Of a DNA stretch of 64,000 nucleotides, positions 1 through 41,648 are shown one piece after another. The position numbers and the translations under genes are program-made. Origin of the DNA: Myoxocephalus aenaeus (Eukaryota > Chordata > Actinopteri > Perciformes > Cottidae); contig JBAMJR010000662.1 in the NCBI GenBank assembly GCA_038501785.1, positions 1 through 64,000 of the forward strand, given 5' to 3'. Each line of letters opens with the position of its first letter. The stretch's first letter is position 1. The notes under the pieces are model-generated. The model did no database searches. It had not been told where the DNA came from and saw nothing but the letters and a program-made list of their open reading frames with translations.

Positions 1-170
1 TATAAGGAAGGTAGCACCTAGTAGCACTTTAGTATCACTTACATGTCTCTTACTTAATAGTTTAACTTTATTGAAGAAATTGTACTTTCTTGATTCTTGT
101 TCTGAGTTTGTACTCATGGTTGAATGCAGTTATTGTAAGTCTCTTTGGATAAAAGCGTCAGCTAAATGAC
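1..170 (+). repeat. Dispersed teleost-type interspersed repeat, 3' part
   Basis: This segment matches, with scattered differences, the reverse complement of about 27650-27850. Shared blocks include AAGGTAGCACCTAG near the left end and GTAAGTCTCTTTG, AAAAGCGTCAGCTAAATGA at the right end. A short piece of the same family lies at 46350-46395. Three copies in one window show that it is interspersed. I do not assign a transposon class. The copy ends where the 30-bp array begins. Confidence 0.7.
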
Positions 171-1993
171 AGAGCTCATAGTACCATATTACCCTACTAG
201 AGAGCTTATAGTACCATATTACCCCCACTAGAGAGCTCATAGTACCATACTACCCCTACTAGAGACCTTATAGTACCATATTACCCCACTAGAGAGCTTA
301 TAGTACCATATTACCCCACTAGAGAGCTTATAGTACCATATTACCCCACTAGAGAGCTCATAGTACCATATTACCCCACTAGAGAGCTCATAGTACCATA
401 TTACCCTACTAGAGAGCTTATAGTACCATATTACCCCCACTAGAGAGATCATAGTACCATATTACCCCTACTAGAGAGCTCATAGTACCATATTACCCCA
501 CTAGAGAGCTCATAGTACCATATTACCCACTAGAGACCTTATAGTACCATATTACCCCCACTAGAGAGCTTATAGTACCATATTACCCCACTAGAGATAG
601 TATAGTACCATATTACGCCACTAGAGAGCTTATAGTACCATATTACCCTACTAGAGAGCTCATAGTACCATATTACCCCACTAGAGAGCTCATAGTACCA
701 TATTACCCACTAGAGACCTTATAGTACCATATTACCCCACTAGAGATAGTATAGTACCATATTACGCCACTAGAGAGCTTATAGTACCATATTACCCTAC
801 TAGAGACCTTATAGTACCATATTACCCCACTAGAGATAGTATAGTACCATATTACCCCACTAGAGAGCTCATAGTACCATATTACCCCACTAGAGATAGT
901 ATAGTACCATATTACCCCACTAGAGAGCTCATAGTACCATATTACCCTACTAGAGAGCTCATAGTACCATATTACCCCACTAGAGAGCTTATAGTACCAT
1001 ATTACCCCACTAGAGAGCTTATAGTACCATATTACCCCACTAGAGAGCTCATAGTACCATATTACCCACTAGAGACCTTATAGTACCATATTACCCCACT
1101 AGAGATAGTATAGTACCATATTACCCCACTAGAGATAGTATAGTACCATATTACCCCACTAGAGAGCTCATAGTACCATATTACCCCACTAGAGAGCTCA
1201 TAGTACCATATTACCCCACTAGAGAGCTCATAGTACCATATTACCCCACTAGAGAGCTCATAGTACCATATTACCCCACTAGAGATAGTATAGTACCATA
1301 TTACCCCACTAGAGAGCTCATAGTACCATATTACCCCCACTAGAGAGCTCATAGTACCATATTACGCCACTAGAGAGCTTATAGTACCATATTACCCTAC
1401 TAGAGACCTTATAGTACCATATTACCCCACTAGAGACCTTATAGTACCATATTACCCCACTAGAAATAGTATAGTACCATATTACCCCCACTAGAGAGCT
1501 CATAGTACCATATTACCCCACTAGAGATAGTATAGTACCATATTACCCCACTAGAGAGCTCATAGTACCATATTACCCCACTAGAGAGCTCATAGTACCA
1601 TAGTACCCTACTAGAGACCTTATAGTACCATATTACCCCACTAGAGAGCTCATAGTACCATATTACCCCACTAGAGAGCTCATAGTACCATATTACCCCA
1701 CTAGAGAGCTCATAGTACCATATTACCCTACTAGAGACCTTATAGTACCATATTACCCTACTAGAGCTTATAGTACCATATTACCCCACTAGAGAGCTCA
1801 TAGTACCATATTACCCCACTAGAGAGCTCATAGTACCATATTACCCCACTAGAGAGCTCATAGTACCATATTACCCTACTAGAGACCTTATAGTACCATA
1901 TTACCCCACTAGAGCTTATAGTACCATATTACCCCACTAGAGAGCTCATAGTACCATATTACCCTACTAGAGACCTTATAGTACCATATTACC
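171..1993. repeat. 30-bp minisatellite (array A), about 60 copies
   Basis: The unit CATAGTACCATATTACCCCA followed by CTAGAGAGCT repeats almost without interruption. Variants carry ACCTT or ATAGT in place of AGCTC, plus single-base length changes in the C-run. Because 30 is a multiple of three, antisense open frames encode a ten-residue period (GVIWYYELSS). These are products of the repeat and not genes. The same family recurs in reverse orientation at 7917-8376. Confidence 0.97.
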
Positions 1994-2163
1994 GATTCAT
2001 CATGACATGTATTAATGCTTTGTAATGTATAGATAGTCCTTACTTCAGAACATGCTTAACTAATACTTAACTAACAAGTAGTTACTACTGAATTAACGAG
2101 TAGTAACTAATGAATTAATCATGAAATCCAGCATTTTTTTATCATTTACTAACACTTTACAAA
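1994..2163. other. AT-rich non-coding DNA
   Basis: Simple AT-rich sequence between two arrays, with scattered short repeats such as TACTTAACTAA and GAATTAA. No coding or RNA signal was seen. Confidence 0.6.
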
Positions 2164-2388
2164 TGATCTGATTAATCATCTATAAGTCCTGAATACTTCA
2201 TTTATAAATGATCTTATTAATCATCTATAAGTCCTTAATACTTCATTTATAAATGATCTTATTAATCATCTATAAGTCCTTAATACTTCATTTATAAATG
2301 ATCTTATTAATCATCTATAAGTCCTTAATACTTCATTTATAAATGATCTTATTAATCATCTATAAGTCCTTAATACTTCATTTACAAA
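2164..2388. repeat. 45-bp tandem repeat, 5 copies
   Basis: The unit starts TGATCTTATTAATCATCTAT and continues AAGTCCTTAATACTTCATTT, ATAAA. The first copy differs at two sites (CTGATT, CCTGAAT), and the last degrades at ACAAACGGGG. Confidence 0.93.
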
Positions 2389-2771
2389 CGGGGAATCCAT
2401 CAGTTATAAAGTATGAAACCCAAGCTTATTAATCAAGAATGAAACGTTTTTTAACTGTGTTTATGAATGAGTTACTAATGAGTATTCATGTTGGAACAAT
2501 GATTTATAAATGATGAATTCAGTGTTTATTCATGCTTTACTAATGCTAAAAAAGTGTGCACTTATTATAAAGTGCTACCCATTTGTTTTCTCTAAGGAGA
2601 TTGATCAGGTTCATTTCCATGACACTTTCCATTTCCTAAACCTCTCCTCTGTCCCAACAAACCACTGAAGGCCACATCACTACCAGCTGCTCTGGTTATT
2701 GGAATTAAAGTCATTAGGAAAATGATCTCTGCCGAACTTTACATGAGCTGCAGCTCAACAGTCAGCTCCTG
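2389..2771. other. Unique sequence upstream of lectin gene
   Basis: AT-rich DNA becoming more mixed toward 2700. It may hold the distal promoter of the lectin gene, but I see no convincing TATA box at a usable distance because the array at 2772-3588 separates it from the start codon. Confidence 0.4.
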
Positions 2772-3588
2772 ACAGAGAGGAGACGAGAGGAGACGAGAGA
2801 GGAGACGAGGGGACCAGAGAGGAGACGAGGGGACCAGAGAGGAGACGAGAGGACCAGAGAGGAGACGAGAGGACCAGAGAGGAGACGAGGGGACCAGAGA
2901 GGAGACGAGAGAGGAGACGAGAGGACCAGAGAGGAGACGAGAGAGGAGACGAGAGAGGAGACGAGAGGACCAAAGAGGAGACGAGGGGACCAGAGAGGAG
3001 ACGAGGGGACCAGAGAGGAGACCAGAGAGGAGACCAGAGAGGAGACGAGAGGAGACGGGAGGACCAGAGAGGAGACGAGAGGACCAGAGAGGAGACGAGA
3101 GAGGAGACGAGAGGACCAGAGAGGAGACGAGAGGACCAGAGAGGAGACGAGAGAGGAGACGAGAGAGGAGACGAGAGGACCAGAGAGGAGACGAGGGGAC
3201 CAGAGAGGAGACGAGAGAGGAGACGAGAGAGGAGACGAGGGGACCAGAGAGGAGACGAGGGGACCAGAGAGGAGACGAGAGAGGAGACGAGAGAGGAGAC
3301 GAGAGGACCAGAGAGGAGACGAGAGAGGAGACGAGAGGACCAGAGAGGAGACGAGGGGACCAGAGAGGAGACGAGAGGACCAGAGAGGAGACGAGGGGAC
3401 CAGAGAGGAGACGAGAGGACCAGAGAGGAGACGAGGGGACCAGAGAGGAGACGAGAGGACCAGAGAGGAGACGAGGGGACCAGAGAGGAGACGAGAGAGG
3501 AGACGAGAGGACCAGAGAGGAGACGAGGGGACCAGAGAGGAGACGAGGGGACCAGAGAGGAGACGAGGGGACCAGAGAGGAGACGAGG
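2772..3588. repeat. 13/20-bp purine-rich minisatellite abutting a start codon
   Basis: Repeats of GAGAGGAGACGA alternate with the longer form GACCAGAGAGGAGACGAGGG. The + strand is almost pure purine apart from the C positions. The array runs to the base before the ATG at 3589. The last unit, GGAGACGAGG, supplies the start-codon context, with A at -3 and G at +4. Antisense frames (LLSGPLVSSLV) are artefacts. Confidence 0.95.
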
Positions 3589-3625
3589 ATGGACAAACTT
3601 CTCCTGAGCGTCCTCGTTGTGTCAG
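3589..3625 (+). CDS. Lectin exon 1 (signal peptide)
   Basis: This encodes MDKLLLSVLVVS plus one base. The donor is CAG|GCAAGA, a GC-AG type intron start whose flanks fit the consensus for that minor class. Joining base 3625 to 4069 restores the frame and extends the hydrophobic leader (GLCVVSSADG), which supports the choice of donor. Confidence 0.75.
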
Positions 3626-6600
3626 GCAAGACTTTAATATCTTTATATTCTTTACCATCTTCAACATTATGATAATATTGTTTAATAATGTGTTCCTGTG
3701 ACATTCCTCTGACTTCCCTTCTTTCTTTATCTTTTTTACTTTCATGTAAAAGGATAATTTGCATTAGTGAGTTAAGTTATTAATATTAAATGTAATCAAT
3801 ATGTTTGTCGACGGCTTAAAATAAATCCAACAATGTATGTTATTGTTTCATAATATAATACATTCCCTTGTATAATATTTAGAGATCTGTCATCAATAGT
3901 TTTATTTATTCTTATTTATTTAATTATTTTATTTATTCTATTTTTTTTATTTGATGTTTGCATGGTTACATCTTTATATGTGTTCATATGCACACTACAT
4001 GTGTTGTCCTGGTCTTCATCTATAAAGTCAATAAAGATGTGATGAGTCAGCATGCTGTGTGTCATCAGGGCTGTGTGTCGTCTCATCAGCTGATGGACGT
4101 CTCTACCATGTTGTTTATGAGCTGAAGAACATGACTGAAGCACAGCGTCACTGCAGAGAGAACTACATGGACCTGGTGACCATCCGAGACCTGCAGGACC
4201 TGGAGACCCCGAAGGGAACAGTGGATTCAAACAAAATGGCCGCCTCCGGCTCTGTGAGTTTCATTACGTCAGTGACAGGCGGTCTGAAGGTTTTACATCC
4301 ACACAGAGGTGGAAAGTATGCAAATGAACTGCACCTCAGTGTGTACTTGTACTTTACTGGAGTATTTTAGTTCAATGCTTTTTTATGTTACATGTCAGAG
4401 GAACATTTATTATTTATTTGACAAAGTTACTTTACAGAATAAGATGTTACATTAAAAACATATGATTTAATGCAACATACTGCTGATCTGTACTGGATAT
4501 TTACAACATTAATATCTCATCAAACAAACTTTGTCCATGTAAATATATAGTGGAGTCATGTTGCCTTTGTTAGCATCGTTAGCTGTTAGCATCATTATCT
4601 GTTAGCATCGTTAGCTGTTAGCATCATTAGCTGCTAGCCATCAGCTCAGCCATCACCACGTTGTGAGACTCTTAGTCCATTATGAACAGCAGGAGTGATG
4701 ACAGAAATAAAACCTTTTCAATGTTCATTTTAGCACCTGAATATTGTTTTAAGACAGACTTGAAATAATAAATCAGACTGATCGTCAGAATCAAGACTGT
4801 AAAGGATTTATTTCTTTATGTCACAATGACATATTGCTTTCAGCGAGCCTGGATAGGACTGTACTACAGCTGGAGGTGGTCACTGTCAGACACAAGCTTC
4901 TACAAACCCGGAAAGACGGAGTTCAGACGATGGCATCCTGGACAACCGAACTACTACAACCAAGACGAACACTGCACAGTGATGTATCCAGATGGGACAT
5001 GGGACGACTACGGATGTTGGTGGACCGGCAGGTCAGTCTGCCTCCATGTCAAAGGTGAGAATATTAAAGTTACTATGACAAACCTTCATGTAATGTTCCT
5101 GGTGCCCCCTGTGGACTAAAGAGGTAGTGTTGGTTCTGGCGCCCCCTGTGGACTAAAGAGGTAGTGTTGGTGCTGTGGACTAAAGAGGTAGTGTTGGTTC
5201 TGGCGCCCCCTGTGGACTAAAGAGGTAGTGTTGGTTCTAACGCCCCCTGTGGACTAAAGTGGTAGTGTTGGTTTTATTCAGTTTATTTATATAGCCCAAC
5301 ATCACAAATACAAGTTTTCCTCGGAGGGCTTTACAGTCTGTACACATAACATCTCTGTCCTCACATCGGATCAGGAAAACCTTTATGAATGGCACTCAAT
5401 GGACGCTGCATGTTCATATTCACACAGCTCCGTGTTGATCCACCTTCATGCTGAGATTCATTCAGAACAATAAACTGGTCTGCATCATGTGGTCTGTTAT
5501 GGTTCCTCTACTCAGCACTTCACTCTGCTCTACTTTCAGGGACCAATGAGACGTTTGTCTTCATTCACACCTCCATGAACTGGACTGAGGCCCAGAGCTA
5601 CTGCAGACAACACCACACAGACCTGGCCATGGTGAGGAACCTGGAGGAGAACCAGAAGGTACTGAATGTGATACCCTCAATAGAATATGTCTGGATCGGC
5701 CTCTACAGAGATGGATGGAAGTGGTCTGATGGAAGTGACTCCTCATTTCTGAACTGGAAATATCCGGAGTCTCATGGTCCCTCTCAGGATTATGTGTCAG
5801 CAGATTTCAGTGCCAATGGAGAATGGGTGAGCCAGAAGTGTGACGTCCTGTCAGCGTTCATCTGCTACAGTGGTGAGCTATCATTCACTCAGGCTTTAAA
5901 TGAGGACTTCAAAGTAGATCAAAATAAAATCTAGAATTGTCAAGTTATGGATAGAAAACACATTGAATATGCAGATCAACTGCAAGGGATGGAGCGCTGG
6001 CCTCAGTGATGCACCAATGCTAATGCTAAGTCCATGCTAAGCTGATGAAAAATGACCATACTTTTCTCTTTTATCATTCAAAGTGTTGAACATTCCAGGA
6101 AGTTGATTATCATCAGCAGACATGTTGTGACTGATGAAGGTTGTTTGTGTTTTAGTTCCTGTTGCAAAGCGAGTGATGAAGGTGAGGCTGCAGAAAAGCT
6201 CCTCTCTGGACCTGAATGACCCTGTGGTGATGGAGGGCCTCTTGAAGCAGGTACGTCTTCCTCTCATGAACAACAGAACCAGCAGGTGATGTATGTGAGG
6301 TAATGACTATAAGAACCATGTAAAGGTGCTCTGTGCAGTGCAGACGTGGACACGTCATGACTGAAGGTAGACTTGTGTCCAGACAACATCACACAACAGA
6401 GCTGCTCTAGTGGAAACCAGAGCTCTTCTCCAGCAGAGCTTCCACATGAGGACAGTGTGAGACAGGATGCAGGATGTAGAGGAACAACAGCTTTAGTGAA
6501 GACTTCTTCTCTCAATGTTTTTGTCTCTCAGCTCAAACTGAAGCTGAAGGCCCAGGGGCTGAACGACGACATCAAGCTGAGCTGGAAGAAGCAGGCGGAT

Positions 6601-6660
6601 GGAAAAGTCTTCCACAAGGAAGAGAAGAAGACCGGGAAGAAGAGAAGAGATGAGCTGTAA
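3589..6660 (+). CDS. Secreted tandem C-type lectin-like protein, 6 exons, 329 aa
   Basis: Predicted join: 3589-3625, 4069-4253, 4844-5054, 5540-5872, 6156-6250, 6532-6660. All junctions keep frame and use AG acceptors. Four donors are GT, and the first is GC (CAG|GCAAGA). Residues 1 to about 20 form a leucine- and valine-rich signal peptide. CTLD1 (about 22-144) is split over exons 2 and 3 and has WIGL, a QPN motif in the Ca2+/sugar-binding loop, WDD and the usual cysteines. CTLD2 (about 146-255) is a single exon with WIGL but no EPN/QPD-type motif, and Tyr replaces one canonical cysteine. The tail (256-329) is lysine-rich and ends RDEL. The family is the teleost expansion of mannose-receptor-like or snaclec-like small lectins, usually secreted pattern-recognition proteins. 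Fold assignment is firm; sugar specificity and orthology are not established. Confidence 0.85.
4069..4253 (+). CDS. Lectin exon 2 (N-terminal half of CTLD1)
   Basis: The acceptor is GTCATCAG|GG and the donor TCT|GTGAGT, phase 0. It encodes DGRLYHVVYELKNMTEAQ and HCREN, the first-helix region of a C-type lectin domain, then DLVTIRDLQDLE. NMT is a possible N-glycosylation site. Confidence 0.85.
4254..4843. other. Lectin intron 2 with short TTAGC repeat
   Basis: Non-coding DNA. At about 4569-4638 the block GTTAGCATCGTTAGCT repeats four to five times with substitutions. The remainder is AT-rich and unremarkable. Confidence 0.6.
4844..5054 (+). CDS. Lectin exon 3 (C-terminal half of CTLD1)
   Basis: The acceptor is TTGCTTTCAG|CGA and the donor AAAG|GTGAGA. 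It encodes RAWIGLYYSWRWSLSD, then GQPNYYNQDEHC, DGTWDD, GCWW and SVCLHV. The QPN tripeptide sits where EPN (mannose type) or QPD (galactose type) normally occurs, so ligand preference cannot be read directly. Confidence 0.9.
5098..5275. repeat. 37-bp tandem repeat in lectin intron 3
   Basis: Four to five copies of GCGCCCCCTGTGGACTAAAG followed by AGGTAGTGTTGGTTCTG, one of them internally shortened. The first GTGCCCCCTGTGG lies 40 bases after the exon 3 donor. Confidence 0.9.
5276..5400 (+). repeat. Dispersed repeat fragment (family B)
   Basis: The sequence CAGTTTATTTATATAGCCCA, followed by ACATCACAAATACAAG, CTCGGAGGGCTTTACA and CACATCGGATCAGGAAAA, also occurs at 34838-35155 and 40546-40866. 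This is a 5' part of that element, truncated and diverged. Confidence 0.8.
5540..5872 (+). CDS. Lectin exon 4 (complete CTLD2)
   Basis: The acceptor is CTACTTTCAG|GG and the donor AGTG|GTGAGC, phase 1 at both ends. It encodes HTSMNWTEAQSYCRQHHTD, VWIGLYRDGWKWSDGS, DYVSADFSANGEW, SQKCDV and AFICYS. In a canonical CTLD, DYV would be D-C-V; here Tyr takes the cysteine position, leaving the QKC cysteine without its normal partner. No EPN or QPD motif is present. Confidence 0.9.
6156..6250 (+). CDS. Lectin exon 5 (C-terminal extension)
   Basis: The acceptor is TTGTGTTTTAG|TT and the donor AAGCAG|GTACGT. It encodes VPVAKRVMKVRLQKSSSLDL and NDPVVMEGLLKQ, a basic, probably helical stretch outside the lectin fold. 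Confidence 0.8.
6532..6660 (+). CDS. Lectin exon 6 (C-terminus, RDEL)
   Basis: The acceptor is TTTGTCTCTCAG|CTC. It encodes LKLKLKAQGLNDDIKLSWKK, a lysine- and glutamate-rich stretch, and ends KKRRDEL followed by TAA. RDEL resembles the KDEL-type ER retrieval signal. Confidence 0.8.
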   Translation, partial: LKLKLKAQGLNDDIKLSWKKQADGKVFHKEEKKTGKKRRDEL

Positions 6661-7916
6661 TGTTCTTTCAATCCACTCTGGTCAGAGGCTTCCTTCCTCC
6701 TCTTCCTCCTCTTCCTCCTCTTCCTCCTCTTCCTCTTCCTCTCAATCAATGGTAGAAAGAACCAAAGTACCCAAGTACAGACCCTTTGCTGTGAAGTACC
6801 CTGTTTCCATGTCATAGTCCTTTAGACTTTTTTACATCCATCTGTCAGCTGTAGTTTCTACACTCTGAGAAATAAGGTTCTGTTGGAGAAAGGTGATGTT
6901 GTGAATATCTCTTAGACGTGATGCCCTGGTCTATAATGTTACTGAGGTGATTAAAACACCAGATTGAGAACTCAGTGAACATAAAAGACCAAACTAGAAT
7001 ATGTAATGAATCCTAGGGACCTATGAATATCATAAAGTAATGTTCCTGCTGGGGACAGGATGCATATGCTCGTCTCTATCAGAGCCACATACGGTTGTGT
7101 TCATGAACTAGAGTCCATATGCTCTGTACAGTCAGCTTCACCAGCTGACGTCCCTCCATACCAATGCATAGAGGAGTGTAGAGCCCAGCAGGGCTTTGTC
7201 TGTGGTTACCGTCCTCAACGAGGGAGCAGAACCAACAACATCAGTGTTGATACGGAACTGCTGCTCTGCTCTTCATAGAAAAGACACAACTTGGATCCTA
7301 GTGAATAAGGAACTAAAACGTATCCTCACACATCTGTCTTTTTATCTTCTATTCTGATGTTGTTTCTTCTCATAAAGGGTCATAAACGCTCAGGTTTAGG
7401 GCTACAGCGTCTCTTAGAGACAGACATCCACCTTGAGAAGAGAACCTATATCTGATCTATAATCACTGCTTGGCAACTTTTACTGTGTAACTTGAACAGG
7501 TTCAAATGCTTGTGTTTCTTCAAAGAACCTTTGTAGTAAAGTGATGTTAAAATGTTCATCTATCCTCTGTACATGTGTGAGGACTGAGAGGACGAGCGGA
7601 AACGAGGCCGATAAGATCAAAGTGTGAAAAAAAGCAGAAGTAAGACAGGAAGCCAGCGCATCAGCACCTCTGAAAGGGGGCAAGAGATGACATTTAGGAG
7701 AAAATCTAAGTTTTTAGGAAACAGTTGCGTTGGAGCGAGTCAGGTGAAGAGTCGTAGCAATACGTTGGTGGAGTTGAAGTGATTCATTTCTCCACTTTCA
7801 GTCGAGCCTCCGTTCTCCTCAGTTTTCTTCTAAGTACTTTAAAGTTTGCATTTGTAACTTGTACATCCCTTTTCTATCTTTGGTCTAATAAATATTGATT
7901 GATATTGAAGTTCATA
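6661..7916. other. Lectin 3'UTR and downstream intergenic DNA
   Basis: A (TCCTCT)n tract at about 6693-6741 lies in the presumed 3'UTR. An AATAAA at 7887-7892 could be the lectin polyadenylation signal, 1.2 kb after the stop. Short open frames in this interval show no recognisable domain or coding pattern. Confidence 0.45.
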
Positions 7917-8376
7917 TGTTACTATGAGTTCTCTAGTGGGGTAATATGTTACTATAAGCTCTCTAGTGGGGTAATATGGTACTATGAGTTCTTTAGTGGG
8001 GTAATATGGTACTATGAGTTCTTTAGTGGGGTAATATGGTACTATAAGCTATTTACTGGGGTAATATGGAACTATGAGCTCTCTAGTGGGGTAATATGGT
8101 ACTATATTATCTCTAGTGGGGTACTATGGTACTATGAGCTCTCTAGTGGGGTAATATGGTACTATACTATCTCTAGTGGGGTAATATGGTACTATACTAT
8201 CTCTAGTGGGGTAATATGGTACTATAAGCTCTCTAGTGGGGTAATATGGTACTATACTATCTCTAGTGGGGTAATATGGTACTATAAGCTCTCTAGTGGG
8301 TAATATGGTACTATGAGCTCTCTAGTGGGGTAATATGGTACTATACTATCTCTAGTGGGGTAATATGGTACTATGA
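7917..8376. repeat. 30-bp minisatellite (array A family), inverted copy
   Basis: About 15 units of AGCTCTCTAGTGGGGTAATA followed by TGGTACTATG, the reverse complement of the unit at 171-1993, with the same variant set (ATACTATC in place of AGCTC). The first units are the most diverged (GTTACTATG, TTTACTGG). Confidence 0.96.
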
Positions 8377-8540
8377 TCAACCTAAAGTACACAGACAACC
8401 TGAAGCAGGCATGGATCATGAGGTCACCTTGTTGACAGCCTGCAGTAACAGGCGGTAAACAACAGCTGTTTTTAAAGAACACTAACAAACCGCTGTGAGA
8501 GCAAAGTAGTGAAACAGGAAGTGTAAATAAAGTGTCATAA

Positions 8541-8887
8541 AGAGACACACTACATATAATATATTAGTTATGAATCATAGAGACACACTACATATAATAT
8601 ATTAGTTATGAATCATAGAGACACACTACATATAATATATTAGTTATGAATCATAGAGACACACTACATATATTATATTAGTTATGAATCATAGAGACAC
8701 ACTACATATAATATATTAGTTATGAATCATAGAGACACACTACATATATTATATTAGTTATGAATCATAGAGACACACTACATATAATATATTAGTTATG
8801 AATCATAGAGACACACTACATATATTATATTAGTTATGAATCATAGAGACACACTACATATAATATATTAGTTATGAATCATAGAGA
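8541..8887. repeat. 38-bp tandem repeat, 9 copies
   Basis: The unit GAGACACACTACATATAATA followed by TATTAGTTATGAATCATA repeats. Copies differ only by ATAATATA versus ATTATA, and these two types partly alternate along the array. Confidence 0.95.
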
Positions 8888-9068
8888 CTTATGGAAGGAA
8901 TAACTTCAGTAAACGGTGAGCTGCAGCTCTCCTGTGAACCAGCAGAGGGCGCCAGCAGAGAACTGTTGAGTCTGGTGTTTGTACTCCTGATCAACTCCTG
9001 AGCTCATGACGTCATCGTGATGTGATGAGCTCAGAGGCCGATGTTTTTACTCCTGATCAACTCCTGAG

Positions 9069-9124
<56 letters not shown>

Positions 9125-9167
9125 TGATTAATGGAGTGTTTAGTTTATATTTAAGAGAGAGAAAGAG

Positions 9168-9235
<68 letters not shown>
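9069..9235. repeat. (TA)n and (GA)n microsatellites
   Basis: (TA) about 26 units at 9069-9121, then AAGTGATTAATGG and similar spacer, then an interrupted (GA)n at 9153-9235. Confidence 0.97.
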
Positions 9236-9237
<2 letters not shown>

Positions 9238-9431
9238 AATAAAGTTGAATTAATCTATAATTCAAAATAATGGAACAGATTTATTATTGGCTTTATTATT
9301 TAAAATGTTTTATTTTAGTCTGTCTAATAAATATATTGATTTCATTATTTGTGTTTATTTAGTTGACGGTTCTGTTGAGTCCCTCACTGGACCCCGCGGA
9401 GGACTCGCTGCTGGGTTGGAGGTCTCTCAGA

Positions 9432-10695
9432 GTCCAGATCCAGTAGTCTACAGGTCCAGTCCCAGTCTACAGGTCCAGTACAGTCTACAGGTCCAGTAGT
9501 CTACAGGTCCAGTACAGTCTACAGGTCCAGTACAGTCTACAGGTCCAGTACAGTCTACAGGTCCAGTAGTCTACAGGTCCAGTCCCAGTCTACAGGTCCA
9601 GTCCCAGTCTACAGGTCCAGTAGTCTACAGGTCCAGTCCCAGTCTACAGGTCCAGTACAGTCTACAGGTCCAGTCCCAGTCTACAGGTCCAGTACAGTCT
9701 ACAGGTCCAGTAGTCTACAGGTCCAGTCCCAGTCTACAGGTCCAGTAGTCTACAGGTCCAGTCCCAGTCTACAGGTCCAGTACAGTCTACAGGTCCAGTC
9801 CCAGTCTACAGGTCCAGTACAGTCTACAGGTCCAGTAGTCTACAGGTCCAGTCCCAGTCTACAGGTCCAGTAGTCTACAGGTCCAGTAGTCTACAGGTCC
9901 AGTACAGTCTACAGGTCCAGTAGTCTACAGGTCCAGTAGTCTACAGGTCCAGTCCCAGTCTACAGGTCCAGTCCCAGTCTACAGGTCCAGTAGTCTACAG
10001 GTCCAGTCCCAGTCTACAGGTCCAGTAGTCTACAGGTCCAGTCCCAGTCTACAGGTCCATTACAGTCTACAGGTCCAGTCCCAGTCTACAGGTCCAGTCC
10101 CAGTCTACAGGTCCAGTAGTCTACAGGTCCAGTCCCAGTCTACAGGTCCAGTAGTCTACAGGTCCAGTCCCAGTCTACAGGTCCATTACAGTCTACAGGT
10201 CCAGTCCCAGTCTACAGGTCCAGTACAGTCTACAGGTCCATTACAGTCTACAGGTCCAGTCCCAGTCTACAGGTCCAGTCCCAGTCTACAGGTCCATTAC
10301 AGTCTACAGGTCCAGTCCCAGTCTACAGGTCCATTACAGTCTACAGGTCCAGTCCCAGTCTACAGGTCCAGTCCCAGTCTACAGGTCCATTACAGTCTAC
10401 AGGTCCAGTCCCAGTCTACAGGTCCATTACAGTCTACAGGTCCAGTACCAGTCTACAGGTCCAGTACAGTCTACAGGTCCAGTCCCAGTCTACAGGTCCA
10501 TTACAGTCTACAGGTCCAGTACCAGTCTACAGGTCCAGTACAGTCTACAGGTCCAGTCCCAGTCTACAGGTCCAGTACAGTCTACAGGTCCAGTCCCAGT
10601 CTACAGGTCCAGTCCCAGTCTACAGGTCCAGTACAGTCTGCGGGTCCAGTACAGTCTACAGGTCCAGTCCCTGTCTACAGGTCCAGTCCCAGTCC
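9432..10695. repeat. 16/18/19-bp minisatellite upstream of gabrg3
   Basis: The core TCTACAGGTCCAGT is followed by one of four tails (CCCAG, ACAG, AG, or the TTACAG variant), giving units of 16 to 19 bp, roughly 70 in all. The array ends about 125 bp before the gabrg3 start codon, so it occupies the position of the proximal promoter or 5'UTR. Confidence 0.95.
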
Positions 10696-10819
10696 GACCC
10701 CGGGTCCAGTCCCAGTGCGCGGCCGCGTGCGCGCGCCGCAGAGGAGCGCGCGCTCCGGAGGATGAGCGAGACGTCCGTCGGACTCCAACCCGCGAGGAGC
10801 TCCTCAGAGCCGAGCCACC

Positions 10820-41633
<30,814 letters not shown>

Positions 41634-41648
<15 letters not shown>

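Noticed and set aside
171..1993. GVIWYYELSS repeat protein on the minus strand
   Set aside because: The unit is a multiple of three and lacks stops, and indels in the C-run break the frame repeatedly.
6528..6815. Arginine- and lysine-rich minus-strand open frame opposite the lectin last exon
   Set aside because: Antisense shadow of the TCC/TCT tract and exon 6.
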